This document shows positions 1 to 8,485 of a stretch of 64,000 nucleotides of DNA, one piece after another. The translations under genes were made by a program, and so were the position numbers. The stretch comes from Nitratireductor aestuarii. GTDB lineage: Bacteria; Pseudomonadota; Alphaproteobacteria; Rhizobiales; Rhizobiaceae. The notes beneath the pieces were generated by a model, which ran no database searches, had not been told where the DNA came from, and saw nothing but the letters and a program-made list of their open reading frames with translations. Position 1 is the stretch's first letter; each line of letters starts with the position of its first letter. The stretch lies in assembly GCF_014641695.1 (NCBI RefSeq), contig NZ_BMIF01000001.1, positions 62,001-126,000 of the forward strand, in the 5' to 3' direction.

Positions 1-472
1 TAAATGTCGAACGCGTGTAGCGGCAAAATTCCTGTACCTGATGCACGATTCCCGCCGAATTGGTGGGGAAGGTCTCTTCCGAGCTGATCAAGAGACCAAT
101 CCGCTTGTTCAACATCGATGTTTTCGTCGAGGTCGATCTTGGGTGCGAGGCTGCGACGTAGCAGAACATCCGGTCAAAAAACGACTTTAGCTGCGCGGAC
201 ATCCCGTACCAGTAGATCGGAGTGGCCGCGATAAAGCCGTGGGCCGGTAAAAAATGACGGGTGAACATCTCATGGTACCCATCGTCTATTGAGCATTCCC
301 CGTCTGCGCGCCTGCATCTCCTGCAATCGCGTAGAAAATCCGTGACCACATCGTCAGCGTACACCATCTCGGCTTGGTGCCCTGCGGCTTTGAGACCTTC
401 CACCGCGGCGACAGCGAGCGCGGATGAATTGCCGTCTCTTCGCGGGCTCGAACTGAGAACAAGTGCCTGCAT
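1..472 (-). CDS. Flavodoxin-family / NADPH-dependent FMN reductase-like protein (partial)
   Basis: The frame is open from an ATG at 472 to the left edge of the window, so the C-terminus is missing (about 157 residues present). The N-terminus reads MQALVLSSSPRRDGNSSALA, the serine-rich FMN phosphate-binding loop of NADPH-dependent FMN reductases. Around residue 80 the segment ATPIYWYGMSAQLKSFFDR is the usual second flavin-contact region of this fold. An AGGAGG ribosome binding site precedes the start. The gene is divergent from an HxlR regulator, a common arrangement in which the regulator controls a redox enzyme. The substrate, probably a quinone or electrophile, is inferred only. Confidence 0.8.
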   Translation of the reverse strand, partial: MQALVLSSSPRRDGNSSALAVAAVEGLKAAGHQAEMVYADDVVTDFLRDCRRCRRADGECSIDDGYHEMFTRHFLPAHGFIAATPIYWYGMSAQLKSFFDRMFCYVAASHPRSTSTKTSMLNKRIGLLISSEETFPTNSAGIVHQVQEFCRYTRSTF

Positions 473-548
473 GTGCGCCTCCTAACTTGTGGAGTGCTTA
501 AGGTGGCCGTATAGGTTCTTCAAGGCAAGTACACACCTTTTGGTTCCT

Positions 549-929
549 ATGCGAATGACCGATTCAGAACCCAGCGTCTTCGATGCGACTTGTTCGGCGC
601 GTCACGCGCTTGAGATAATTTCAGGCAAGTGGGCGATCCTCATCATGTCGGCGCTCGGAGAAAGCCCGATGCGCAATGGCGAATTGATGCGCCGCGTAGG
701 CGGAATCTCGCAGAAGATGCTGACGCAAACCCTTCGCGAACTCGAAAGCAACGGCCTGGTTGTGCGAGACGATCGAGGGACGGTCCCGCCAAACGTCGAA
801 TACCGGCTCAGCGGATTAGGACAATCGCTAACATCGACACTGAGTGTATTGGATCGTTGGGCTGAAGAGAACTTTCCAGCCCTGGATGCTGCGCGGGAGC
901 GGTATCTGCAGCAGAATCCCAAGCGATGA
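549..929 (+). CDS. HxlR-family winged-helix transcriptional regulator
   Basis: The protein has 126 residues from the ATG at 549. It has the HxlR core: a Cys near residue 14 (DATCSARHALEIISGKW), the GKW strand, the recognition-helix region ISQKMLTQTLRELESNGLV at about residues 54-72, and a winged segment ending in EYRLSGLGQSL. HxlR proteins are small dimeric regulators that often sense electrophiles through this N-terminal Cys. I rejected the longer ATG at 489 because the extra 20 residues are not part of the family. It is divergent from the flavodoxin-like gene at 1-472, which it probably regulates. Confidence 0.88.
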   Translation: MRMTDSEPSVFDATCSARHALEIISGKWAILIMSALGESPMRNGELMRRVGGISQKMLTQTLRELESNGLVVRDDRGTVPPNVEYRLSGLGQSLTSTLSVLDRWAEENFPALDAARERYLQQNPKR

Positions 930-1208
930 GCAGCAGCAAACCCACAAGGGAAATCCTGATGCGACCCGCGGCTGGACAAGATGCATTCAAGCTTCCGGAC
1001 ATCGGCCGGCTTCGCGGGGTTGCGGATGACGACGCGCAAACCGTCGAACAGCATCCTCATCGGGTGCGGCGTATCATTGGTGGAGCGGATTGATCATGGG
1101 GCCGTTGCTTTCCTCAACGGCGAGATATCGGAAGGCTCAATTCTTGACAGTGAGAGGATCGATGGGTGGCCAGTCGAACAGCGCTGCGCGATACTGAAGG
1201 TGCTGAGA

Positions 1209-2117
1209 TCAGCTGGGACTGGTCCCGTCAGCAAGTGCTGCCTGGAACCAATTCCGCAGCCTAACGACGTCCGGGCGCTCTGCGAGCGTTTTCGCGCAGA
1301 CGAAATGGTAGCTGTCGCCCGGTAGCAAATTCGAGAACGGCGCCACGAGGAGCCCGGATTCGAGCGCATCCGCAACCAGTACGCGGCTCAGCAACGCGAC
1401 TCCACGGCCGGCAAGAGCGGCCTGCACCGCAAGCGTGCTATCGGGAAAATGCTGACCAGCGCGTGCGCTGACCGTATCTAGGCCCGCTTCGCGAAACCAG
1501 CGATCCCATCCTGGTGAAGGGGCGGGGCGGAGCCGACCGTCGACATGGAGCAGCGGTGCGTTTTGCAAGTCGCTGAGGGTGGCAATGGAGAGGCTTGGGC
1601 TGCAGACGGGCAGAAAGACATCCTTGCAAAGTGGCACGCTGGGATCAGCATACGGGCCGCTCCCGTAACGAATTGCGATATCAACCTCGCCTGCGCGTAG
1701 AACCGCGATCTGGTCGGATACATGGAGTCGTAGCTCCAGATCGGGCTGGCTATCCCAGAGCTCTGCGAGGCGGGGTACGAGCCAATGGTTCAGAAATGCG
1801 CTTGTTGATGACACGGTGAGAGCGGAGGGTTCTCCCTGTTCGATGACGCGCCTTGTGACAGCGGCAATCTGATCGAGACTGGTGCCTACCACGTCGAACA
1901 GGAGCAATCCCTCCGGCGTGAGCTTTACGGAACGCGGGCTCCGGTTCAGGACACGTCGGCCGAGGAAAGTCTCCAACTGTCGGATCTGATGGCTGATTGC
2001 GGTTGGCGTAACGGACAGTTCCGCTGCGGCATCCTTGAAGCTTGAAAGGCGGGCGGCCGCTTCAAACGCGCGCAGTGATGGCAATGGTGGAAGATATGGA
2101 CGTTTCATGATGATCAT
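1209..2117 (-). CDS. LysR-family regulator, GcvA-like
   Basis: The protein has about 300 residues. An N-terminal winged helix (PSLRAFEAAARLSSFKDAAA, then AISHQIRQLE) is followed by a LysR substrate-binding domain. The wording PPLPSLRAFEAAARL is typical of GcvA-type LysR proteins. ATG codons occur at 2117 and 2108; the second (MKRPYLPPLPSL) fits the family better. It is divergent from the PhzF-family gene at 2229 with about 110 bp between them, so that gene is its likely target. The 279 bp between this gene's stop and the HxlR gene hold no coding sequence that I can support. Confidence 0.9.
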   Translation of the reverse strand: MIIMKRPYLPPLPSLRAFEAAARLSSFKDAAAELSVTPTAISHQIRQLETFLGRRVLNRSPRSVKLTPEGLLLFDVVGTSLDQIAAVTRRVIEQGEPSALTVSSTSAFLNHWLVPRLAELWDSQPDLELRLHVSDQIAVLRAGEVDIAIRYGSGPYADPSVPLCKDVFLPVCSPSLSIATLSDLQNAPLLHVDGRLRPAPSPGWDRWFREAGLDTVSARAGQHFPDSTLAVQAALAGRGVALLSRVLVADALESGLLVAPFSNLLPGDSYHFVCAKTLAERPDVVRLRNWFQAALADGTSPS

Positions 2118-2196
2118 GGTTCATCTTAACCGTGAAAAGTTCGACTTTGACACGATGGAAAACACAAGATCAAATCCAAATGATCGAAACTATGAA

Positions 2197-2213
2197 GATG
2201 AGCATTATTCATC
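2197..2213. promoter_or_regulatory. Candidate LysR operator between the LysR and PhzF genes
   Basis: A perfect inverted repeat GATGA-N7-TCATC lies in the 111-bp divergent intergenic region, 16 bp before the PhzF-family start. Its size is compatible with a LysR-type site, but five-base arms can arise by chance. Confidence 0.3.
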
Positions 2214-2228
2214 AAGAGAGGCTGGCGG

Positions 2229-3101
2229 ATGCGCGAACTCATTGCCGGATTGATCGACGTATTCGCTGATGAACCACTGACCGGAAATCCCCTCGCGGTT
2301 GTGGAGGATGGCGACGGATTGAGTGACGACGAGATGAAGCGGATCGCTGGTGAGTTCAATCAGGCGGAAACCACGTTCATTCTGAAGAGTTCTCGCGCGG
2401 ATCGGAAGCTGCGCTCCTTCACCGCGAACGGCTCAGAGGTTTTCGGTGCCGGTCACAATGCCTTGGGTGCCTGGCTTTGGCTGGCCGAAAAAGGCGCGCT
2501 CGGCGCGATCGATGATGAACCTATATTCCACCAGGAAATCGGTGCTGACGTGTTGCCGATCACGCTGACACGTGCCGAAGGTCGTATTCATGGGCGCATG
2601 CGGCAGGCTCCGCTAAAGCTGTTGCCAGCTATCGGCGATGTGGCGCCGCTCGCTGCGGCTCTAGGGCTTGAGACAAGCATGATCCTGACCTCGCCGCCGC
2701 CTCGCCCGGCCGATACCGGCGCTGCGCACCTCATGGTGCGGGTCAGCGACAAAGTCGCGGTCGATCAAACCACCCCGTCCCAAGCATCGCTGCTTGCCGT
2801 TCTGCGCGAAGCGGGGGCTGAAGGTTGCTATGTCTATGCCATCGACGCGAACGCGCCGGCAAGAGCTTACGCACGGTTCTTCAATCCCACAGTGGGCCTC
2901 TGGGAAGATGCTGCGACCGGTACAGCGGCGGGACCGTTGGCCGCCTATTTGTCATCCGAAGGAGTTATCACCTCTGGAACGCTTGCCATCGAGCAAGGTA
3001 CGAAGATGGGGCGGCGCAGCATCCTCAGCATCAGACTTTCACCCGACCCCGAGCTATCGGGCACGGGAATAGTCGTCATGCGAGGAACCCTGCACATCTA
3101 G
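2229..3101 (+). CDS. PhzF-family isomerase/epimerase-like protein
   Basis: The protein has 290 residues, the usual PhzF length. The N-terminus IDVFADEPLTGNPLAVV is the family signature, and the catalytic Glu follows in GEFNQAETTFI at about residue 46. The second half contains the mirrored lobe with GLWEDAATGTAAGPLAAYL, where DAATGTAAG is the conserved glycine-rich segment. PhzF proteins have a diaminopimelate-epimerase fold. Outside phenazine pathways their substrates are usually unknown. No other phenazine genes are nearby, so phenazine synthesis is not implied. It is probably controlled by the divergent LysR gene. Confidence 0.9.
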   Translation: MRELIAGLIDVFADEPLTGNPLAVVEDGDGLSDDEMKRIAGEFNQAETTFILKSSRADRKLRSFTANGSEVFGAGHNALGAWLWLAEKGALGAIDDEPIFHQEIGADVLPITLTRAEGRIHGRMRQAPLKLLPAIGDVAPLAAALGLETSMILTSPPPRPADTGAAHLMVRVSDKVAVDQTTPSQASLLAVLREAGAEGCYVYAIDANAPARAYARFFNPTVGLWEDAATGTAAGPLAAYLSSEGVITSGTLAIEQGTKMGRRSILSIRLSPDPELSGTGIVVMRGTLHI

Positions 3102-3136
3102 TATGCCGCAAGCATTGCCGCCGCATCCGCTCACGA

Positions 3137-3727
3137 TCAGAGCAGTTGCACCTCTATCGCGGTGCATTGCGAACCGTTGGTGGGATGAAAGTCGACCGAG
3201 CACGCCGTCAGCACGATCAGAAGGTCAGTCTCGGCGCGCAGAACCACGTAGCCTCCCGGAGGGTTACGAGAGGCAAGCACCTCAAGCCGACCATCGGGCT
3301 GTGGGGTCGAGTTCTGGAAGAAGTTGACGGGGTCGGGTACCGACGGGATCTCTATACCTTCGCTGTCCAGTACGCTCATGAAATTGTCATGGCAGTTCGG
3401 GTGGTCGTGCAGGCCTTCCCGTTCATAAAGTGCGCGATTGCACGCGGGAAATAGCATGTCGTGAGGTCCTGGTGATTGATCTTCCACCAGGGTCAGAATC
3501 TTTTGGCCGCGAACGCTAAAAAAGCTCTCGCCCACAGCTGGAAAAAGCCGCTCATTGATGTCTCGGGTCTGGGATACGCTGAGCCAGTCAATCGGATCAT
3601 CTGGGACGATCGCCCACATATCCGAGACCTGCTGACCTTCCGGGTCAATGATCTTGATCGTCTCTCCTGCCTTGAGGTGAAAGCCTCGCCCGCTCTGCGG
3701 CGGAATTGTATGTGTTTGCGTCGTCAT
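3137..3727 (-). CDS. DUF1989 (urea carboxylase-associated) family protein
   Basis: The protein has 196 residues from the ATG at 3727, which has a GAGGAGA ribosome binding site. The fold region contains GRGFHLKAGETIKIIDPEGQQVSD, then SQTRDIN and LFPACN, and a conserved DHPNCHDN segment carrying Cys and His residues typical of DUF1989. Members of this family accompany urea or guanidine metabolism genes, but their reaction is not settled. Here it is the last gene of a minus-strand cluster with an alpha/beta hydrolase and two dehydrogenase-like proteins. A longer start at 3868 would add a basic, low-complexity stretch and was rejected. Confidence 0.85.
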   Translation of the reverse strand: MTTQTHTIPPQSGRGFHLKAGETIKIIDPEGQQVSDMWAIVPDDPIDWLSVSQTRDINERLFPAVGESFFSVRGQKILTLVEDQSPGPHDMLFPACNRALYEREGLHDHPNCHDNFMSVLDSEGIEIPSVPDPVNFFQNSTPQPDGRLEVLASRNPPGGYVVLRAETDLLIVLTACSVDFHPTNGSQCTAIEVQLL

Positions 3728-3777
3728 AATAGATGTCTCCTCGGTCGTTTGGGGCGTTGATTGGCAAGTGGCGTCAG

Positions 3778-4524
3778 TCAGCTGCTCGCCGCCACGAGCG
3801 CATTGGCCACTAGTTGTGGCGCTACCAACGGCCCACAGTGATTGGTGTCGATTTCGCGATAGCGCCAAATAGGATGCTGCTTGAAGCGACCGGCGATCGG
3901 ACCCAGGATTGCGTCGAGCGAACTACCATCCGCAGTACAGCGGATGAAGGTTCGTGCCACCGAGCCCTTTTCATGGTTCGTCAAGTGGATCGGCTGTCTG
4001 TAGGTCTCAACTGGTTGTGGACTTGCAACGAGCCGGTCCAAATACCAGCCCCGCAGCTTCGCATCAGGGATCCAGAGACGTTCTTCCGCGTCGAGACTTT
4101 CGCGACTGCCGAAGGATGCACGCCAGCCGTCTCCATCGCGTTCTGCAGAGGCTTGCATGTGTCGGCGAAAATCCTCACCGGCGATGTCAAAGAGGGAGTG
4201 GCCGTGCTCGGGAACCTCTGCATCGAGGTAAATGACGTGTGACAGGCGGTTCGGTAGCTGGTCGGCCACGCCGGTGACGACGATGCCTCCATAGCTCCAG
4301 CCCACGAGGACAACGTTCGTCAGATCCTCGTGCTGAATCAGTTGAACGATGTCCTCGATATGGGTGTCGAGATTCACATCCGGCCGCGCGAGATGCTTTC
4401 GATCTCCAAGGCCGGTTAGCGAGGGCGCCCAGACGCCATGTCCTCTCGCACGAAGCTCACCCGCAACAAACTTCCAGGCCCAGCCACCACCCTGCGCGCA
4501 ATGGACGAGAACAAAATCGGACAT
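3778..4524 (-). CDS. Alpha/beta-fold hydrolase (esterase-like)
   Basis: The protein has about 248 residues. It starts MSDFVLVHCAQGGGWAW, matching the oxyanion-hole strand of small plant-esterase-like bacterial hydrolases. The nucleophile elbow is GWSYGG at about residue 84, and DTNHCGPLVAP near the C-terminus supplies the catalytic His. Alternative in-frame ATGs at 4545 and 4575 add 7 and 17 residues with no better family match. It is the third gene of the presumed four-gene operon read away from the TetR gene at 6765. The natural ester or amide substrate cannot be told from sequence. Confidence 0.85.
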   Translation of the reverse strand: MSDFVLVHCAQGGGWAWKFVAGELRARGHGVWAPSLTGLGDRKHLARPDVNLDTHIEDIVQLIQHEDLTNVVLVGWSYGGIVVTGVADQLPNRLSHVIYLDAEVPEHGHSLFDIAGEDFRRHMQASAERDGDGWRASFGSRESLDAEERLWIPDAKLRGWYLDRLVASPQPVETYRQPIHLTNHEKGSVARTFIRCTADGSSLDAILGPIAGRFKQHPIWRYREIDTNHCGPLVAPQLVANALVAASS

Positions 4525-4601
4525 AGGAGGAACCTCGCTGTTCATTGCTACCAGAAATTGTGGGTCCGACCGCAACCAGTGCCGCGATCGGGGTTAGTTG
4601 G

Positions 4602-5612
4602 TCACGCGGCGCGAACGGTAACGCCGAAGGTCTCCAAACGCCTTATCAGATGCGCCGGCTCGATCAGCGTTTCGGGAAGGAATAGGCCCATTTCGGGGCT
4701 GCTGCGGCCCGCAAGACCGAGCAGGGTCTCGATGGCGACGGCCGCGCCGCGTGCGCTCATAGCGGCATAGCCCTCTGGATCAACAAGCTCATACCGGAAC
4801 CGAGCGGACTCTCCACTCTTGCGCTTTCCGGTGATCTCGATGATTACCTCGTTGGAGGGACCTTGCCCTTGCTTGGTCGAGGCGACCAATCCTGCCGCCA
4901 GGTCGATCCGCACGCGCGCCGCACGGGTGGCCGAGCCAAGACTGAGAACATCCTGCAAGCCTGCGGCGTGCCCTTCGTGCTGGCTGCCGTCGACGGTTGT
5001 GATCGTCCGCTTGGAGAGCGGTTCGCGCGCCCATTGCCAGCGTCCGCCTTCCTTCACGAGCGGCAGTGGGCCGATCTTCGCGATGCGCTCGAGATCCTTG
5101 CCCGAAACAGCGCCGAATGGATCGCCGGGGTCGAAAAGGATACCGACTTCGATTGCCTCGACGGTGTCGAATTCCTGCGCAAAGTGCAGGGCGGCGAGGG
5201 TTGGGGAGCCACCATTGCTGTGACCGAGCAGCAGGATCGGTGAAGCCTTCGGATGATGGGCATAGTGTGCAACGATCGGTCCGAGCTCGAACACGCCGTC
5301 GGAGAGGGCGATGTACGGGACACCCAGCGCCTGGGCATAGCGCAATGTGTTGAGCGAGTGATCCCTGAGCGCGGTTGCAACGACACTGAACCGGGCGCCG
5401 GGATCAAGGCCAAGGTCGGGCGATTTGATGTCCACTTTGACGGTCGTGGCATTGCCGACCTCGGCCGCGAGCGTCGTGGCCTTTTCCATGTCGCGGGCGC
5501 CGATCGTGATCGGCAGTTCCGGGTGGAGCTTGCGCAGCATCCTCGTCGTGCGGGAGCCAAGGCTCCCGGTGCCGCCGAGGACCAAGACGGGGTGGTTTGC
5601 TGTAGTGGTCAT
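4602..5612 (-). CDS. Saccharopine dehydrogenase-like NAD(P)-binding protein (copy 2)
   Basis: The protein has 336 residues. The N-terminal Rossmann motif is VLVLGGTGSLGSRTTRML, followed by ITIGARDMEKA, as in the NAD(P)-binding domain of saccharopine dehydrogenase and related trans-acting enoyl reductases. The C-terminal half (ALHFAQEFDTVEAIEVGI onward) matches its neighbour at 5626-6630 in order and length, so the two are tandem paralogues. Only 13 bp separate them, which supports one transcript. The substrate is unknown. Confidence 0.85.
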   Translation of the reverse strand: MTTTANHPVLVLGGTGSLGSRTTRMLRKLHPELPITIGARDMEKATTLAAEVGNATTVKVDIKSPDLGLDPGARFSVVATALRDHSLNTLRYAQALGVPYIALSDGVFELGPIVAHYAHHPKASPILLLGHSNGGSPTLAALHFAQEFDTVEAIEVGILFDPGDPFGAVSGKDLERIAKIGPLPLVKEGGRWQWAREPLSKRTITTVDGSQHEGHAAGLQDVLSLGSATRAARVRIDLAAGLVASTKQGQGPSNEVIIEITGKRKSGESARFRYELVDPEGYAAMSARGAAVAIETLLGLAGRSSPEMGLFLPETLIEPAHLIRRLETFGVTVRAA

Positions 5613-5625
5613 GTGAAGGGTTCCC

Positions 5626-6630
5626 TTATTGGCGGATATCGAAGCGGGCGCCGATCGCCTTCATCTCATCGACGAAGTAGGCGGGATCGATCAGCAGTTC
5701 GGGTAGATAGAGGCCTGCAGCAGGGGCCTTGCCACGCAGGCCCAGCAGTGCCTCCAGCCCCAGCGCGACGCCGAGAGCCGTGAGTGGTGCCTGCCCCTTA
5801 GGGTGCACGACCTCGATGTGCGACGACGTCGCGGCGCCGTCCTTGGAGCGACCCGTGATGTCGATGATTGTTTCGGTCGAGTAGCTCTCGCCACGGCGGC
5901 GGCTGGCCGACTCCCCGTATGCCAGATCGAAGCGGATCGATGCGGCTCGGGTGGAGGTTGCAAGGCTGAGGACGTCGAACGGCGAGTACACCTGGGAGGG
6001 CAGGGCGGTGCCGTCCACGCTTGTCACTGTGCCCTTGCCTTCATCCGCGGTGACCCAGACATCCTCTCCTGCCTGAACGGTCAAAGAAGCCGGAGCGACC
6101 GACGTCAGCCGGTCGAAATCATCCGCCGCGGCCGGTCCGCCTATATCCTGTTCGTCGAGAACGACGCCGATGCGAATGGAGTCGACCTTTTCGTATCGAG
6201 ATGCGGCCTGAAGCGTTGGAAACACCGCCGCGCCCGCCAGCCACTGGCTGGCCAGGAGGACGGGGGCGCGGTCGGGGTGATGGATGAACAGCGCCGCTTC
6301 CGGACCGATCTCGAAGGTTCCCGTCGAGATGTCGACGTAGGCAATCCTGTTGTCGAGCGCATAGCGCAGGGAGTTGAGGCTGTGATCCTTCACGAACAAT
6401 GCGATCGCGCTGTAGGCGGGCTCCGGTAGGCCGAGGTCCGGACGTGACAGGTCCACGATCGTGGCAGTGGCATTCCCGAGTTCGTCAGCCGTCTTTTGCG
6501 CCCGACCAAGGTCGCGACCACCAATAACAATGGGCAGTTCAGGATACCGGCGCCTGAGTTCGTGGGCGGCTTGGGACCCGACAATGCCGGACCCCCCAAT
6601 AATGAGTACAGGGAGCGTTGTGCGTGGCAT
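5626..6630 (-). CDS. Saccharopine dehydrogenase-like NAD(P)-binding protein (copy 1)
   Basis: The protein has 334 residues from the ATG at 6630, which has an AAAGGA ribosome binding site; the ATG at 6660 is less likely. The Rossmann motif LIIGGSGIVGSQAAHELRRR is followed by IVIGGRDLGRAQKTADELG. The rest parallels the paralogue downstream. It is the first gene of the minus-strand operon (5626-6630, 4602-5612, 3778-4524, 3137-3727) and faces a TetR gene across a short promoter region that contains a candidate operator. Regulation by that TetR protein is therefore likely. Confidence 0.85.
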   Translation of the reverse strand: MPRTTLPVLIIGGSGIVGSQAAHELRRRYPELPIVIGGRDLGRAQKTADELGNATATIVDLSRPDLGLPEPAYSAIALFVKDHSLNSLRYALDNRIAYVDISTGTFEIGPEAALFIHHPDRAPVLLASQWLAGAAVFPTLQAASRYEKVDSIRIGVVLDEQDIGGPAAADDFDRLTSVAPASLTVQAGEDVWVTADEGKGTVTSVDGTALPSQVYSPFDVLSLATSTRAASIRFDLAYGESASRRRGESYSTETIIDITGRSKDGAATSSHIEVVHPKGQAPLTALGVALGLEALLGLRGKAPAAGLYLPELLIDPAYFVDEMKAIGARFDIRQ

Positions 6631-6691
6631 GCGTGCTGTCCTTTTCGAATGCGCTTGCAACCAATTATTACTCTTGGTAAGCTACTGCACG

Positions 6692-6712
6692 TAACCTACT
6701 GAGGGTAAGTTA
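6692..6712. promoter_or_regulatory. Candidate TetR operator
   Basis: An imperfect palindrome has arms TAACCTAC and GTAAGTTA (7 of 8 pairs) separated by 5 nt. It lies in the divergent region between the saccharopine-dehydrogenase-like operon and the TetR gene. A related shorter repeat, TTAC-N5-GTAA at 6668-6680, lies 28 bp upstream, and both share GGTAAG followed by TA. Such paired sites are usual for TetR proteins that repress themselves and a divergent operon. Confidence 0.5.
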
Positions 6713-6764
6713 TGGTGACGTGCATGGGCTCCGTCAAGGGACAAAAGCGAATGGATGATTGGGA

Positions 6765-7364
6765 ATGTCGGTAAGCGAGAAGACCGAGGGCAAGCGTCGG
6801 CTCACCAAGGAGGCGCGCCGGGAACAGCTCATCGAAACCGCGCTCGAGATTGTCCGAGAGCACGGAGCCGACGCGCTGACGCTCGGCTTCCTCGCGGAAC
6901 GGGCTGGCGTGAGCAAACCGATCACCTACGAGCACTTCGAGACCAGGTCGGGGCTCCTCATTGCCCTGTACCGGCGCATCGACCAGCAGCAGGTCAAAGC
7001 GCTGCAGAAAAGTCTTTCCAAGGACGGCCGTCAGCTTCAGGACACGGCGCGACTGATCGCACGCGCTTACATGACCTGCCATTCGGCGTCCGGACCTGAA
7101 GGACATGCGATTTCCGCGGCACTGATGGGTGACCCGCAGATGGGGGCGGTCCAGCAGGAACTGGTCGACAATTGCGTCGGGATTTTCGCGGATGCCTTAG
7201 CGCCATTCTCAAATCTATCGCGTAAAGCCCTTCAACAGCGTTGTGTCGGTATCGTCGGAGCGGCTGAGGCGCTGTCCCTCGACATGACGCGGGGGCGGAT
7301 GACGCAGGCAAGCGCTATCGAAAATCTGTCAGCTCTGCTGATGACCGGGATCGATCCGATTTAG
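6765..7364 (+). CDS. TetR-family transcriptional regulator
   Basis: The protein has 199 residues from the ATG at 6765; a TTG at 6759 would add two residues. The N-terminal helix-turn-helix reads REQLIETALEIVREHGADALTLGFLAERAGVSKPITYEHFETRSGLL, complete with the YEHF region of the TetR recognition helix. The C-terminal ligand domain is helical and not recognisable to a subclass. It is divergent from the four-gene operon at 3137-6630 and probably represses it through the palindromes at 6668-6712. Confidence 0.9.
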   Translation: MSVSEKTEGKRRLTKEARREQLIETALEIVREHGADALTLGFLAERAGVSKPITYEHFETRSGLLIALYRRIDQQQVKALQKSLSKDGRQLQDTARLIARAYMTCHSASGPEGHAISAALMGDPQMGAVQQELVDNCVGIFADALAPFSNLSRKALQQRCVGIVGAAEALSLDMTRGRMTQASAIENLSALLMTGIDPI

Positions 7365-7488
7365 GGCCAATCGAGGGACGCCGCGAACGTTCTCGCGCCA
7401 TTGGGGGCTTAGATGAGAGTGCGCACAACGAAAAGTCTTGGGACCAACGGTATTCAGAAGCGCCCCACTGCGTTTTTTGGCAGGTCGG

Positions 7489-8388
7489 ATGACGGATTTG
7501 TCCTTTGATCTGCGAAATCTCAGATACGCAAAGTGCGTCGCCGACGTCGGAAGCATTCGCCGAGCGGCCGATGAGCTCAATCTGGCGCAATCCACTATAA
7601 GCCGCCGCCTTCAACAGCTTGAACATCGCATTGGCGCGTCGCTCTTCGTTAGGACAGCCAACGGCACGACGCTGACACCTGCTGGCTCGCGTTTCCTTGA
7701 GCGGGCGGAACTAGGTGCGCAGCAGATGCATCGCGCAATCGATGATATCCGGCTAGTCGAACGAGATTCTGCGGGCGTATTGAGTGTCGGCATACCGCAT
7801 GCATTTCCGGCGGAATTTTTTCGGCGGATTTTTCGCCCCTTTCGCCAGTGCCTGCCGAACGTGCATGTCCATGTGAAGGAAGCCGCCGCGGAGGCCCACC
7901 TCTATGCGGTTGCCTCTGGTCACCTCGATATCGCGTTCGTGTTCGGTGAGGTGACCCGGAAAGGGTATCGCTGCAAAAGGATCTTGAATGAGTTCCCACT
8001 GCTGGCGCTTCCGAACGAGCACAGGCTTGCGAAGTGTGAAGGTATGAAGTGGGAGCAGCTCGCTTCGGAGACGTTGATGCTGACGGATGATCCCGCTGGG
8101 AAGGAAATAGAATCCTATGTGATCCGAAACTCTTCGAAGTGGGGCGGTAAACTCAGGATCGTCCGGCACTCGATCAGCCAAGAGAACCTTCTTGCGCTAA
8201 TTGCCAGTGGCATGGGCATGACGGTCGTACCGCAGTCAGCAGCCATGCTGGATCGGCCTGGCGTTGCGTTTCTTCCCTTTCGGGAGGAAATCGAGCCGCT
8301 CATTTACAACGCGGTCTGGCGAGCCGAGCGACGACTCCAGCCGGTCCTATGCCGTTTTCTTCGGCTGCTCGAGTCGCATTCCGCTTAG
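7489..8388 (+). CDS. LysR-family transcriptional regulator
   Basis: The protein has 299 residues from the ATG at 7489. The N-terminal HTH reads LRYAKCVADVGSIRRAADELNLAQSTISRRLQQLEHRIGASLF, followed by a substrate-binding domain with the typical LDIAFVFGE and IASGMGMTVVP segments. I preferred this ATG over 7438 because family members begin a few residues before the HTH. It sits alone between the TetR gene and the ECF41 operon, both in the same orientation, so the target is not obvious. Confidence 0.88.
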   Translation: MTDLSFDLRNLRYAKCVADVGSIRRAADELNLAQSTISRRLQQLEHRIGASLFVRTANGTTLTPAGSRFLERAELGAQQMHRAIDDIRLVERDSAGVLSVGIPHAFPAEFFRRIFRPFRQCLPNVHVHVKEAAAEAHLYAVASGHLDIAFVFGEVTRKGYRCKRILNEFPLLALPNEHRLAKCEGMKWEQLASETLMLTDDPAGKEIESYVIRNSSKWGGKLRIVRHSISQENLLALIASGMGMTVVPQSAAMLDRPGVAFLPFREEIEPLIYNAVWRAERRLQPVLCRFLRLLESHSA

Positions 8389-8421
8389 TCGATAAAATCA
8401 AGACAATAATTCGGTAGAACA

Positions 8422-8448
8422 CGTCACAAACCACAGTGCTTGACCGTC
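8422..8448 (+). promoter_or_regulatory. ECF41-type promoter upstream of the CMD-like gene
   Basis: The element CGTCACA (8422-8428), a spacer of exactly 16 nt, and CGTC (8445-8448) match the known ECF41 promoter pattern TGTCACA-N16-CGTC at all but the first base. It ends 37 bp before the CMD-like gene, which is followed by an ECF41 sigma gene. This predicts autoregulation of the CMD-sigma-MFS operon. Confidence 0.75.
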
Positions 8449-8485
8449 ATGTGACCATCAATCGACGAACACATGAGGTCATCAA

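Noticed and set aside
602-1060. Minus-strand 152-residue open frame over the HxlR gene
   Set aside because: It is basic, has no domain, and runs antisense to the well-supported HxlR gene.
981-1325. Plus-strand 114-residue open frame after the HxlR gene
   Set aside because: It has no family resemblance and overlaps the 3' end of the LysR gene on the other strand.
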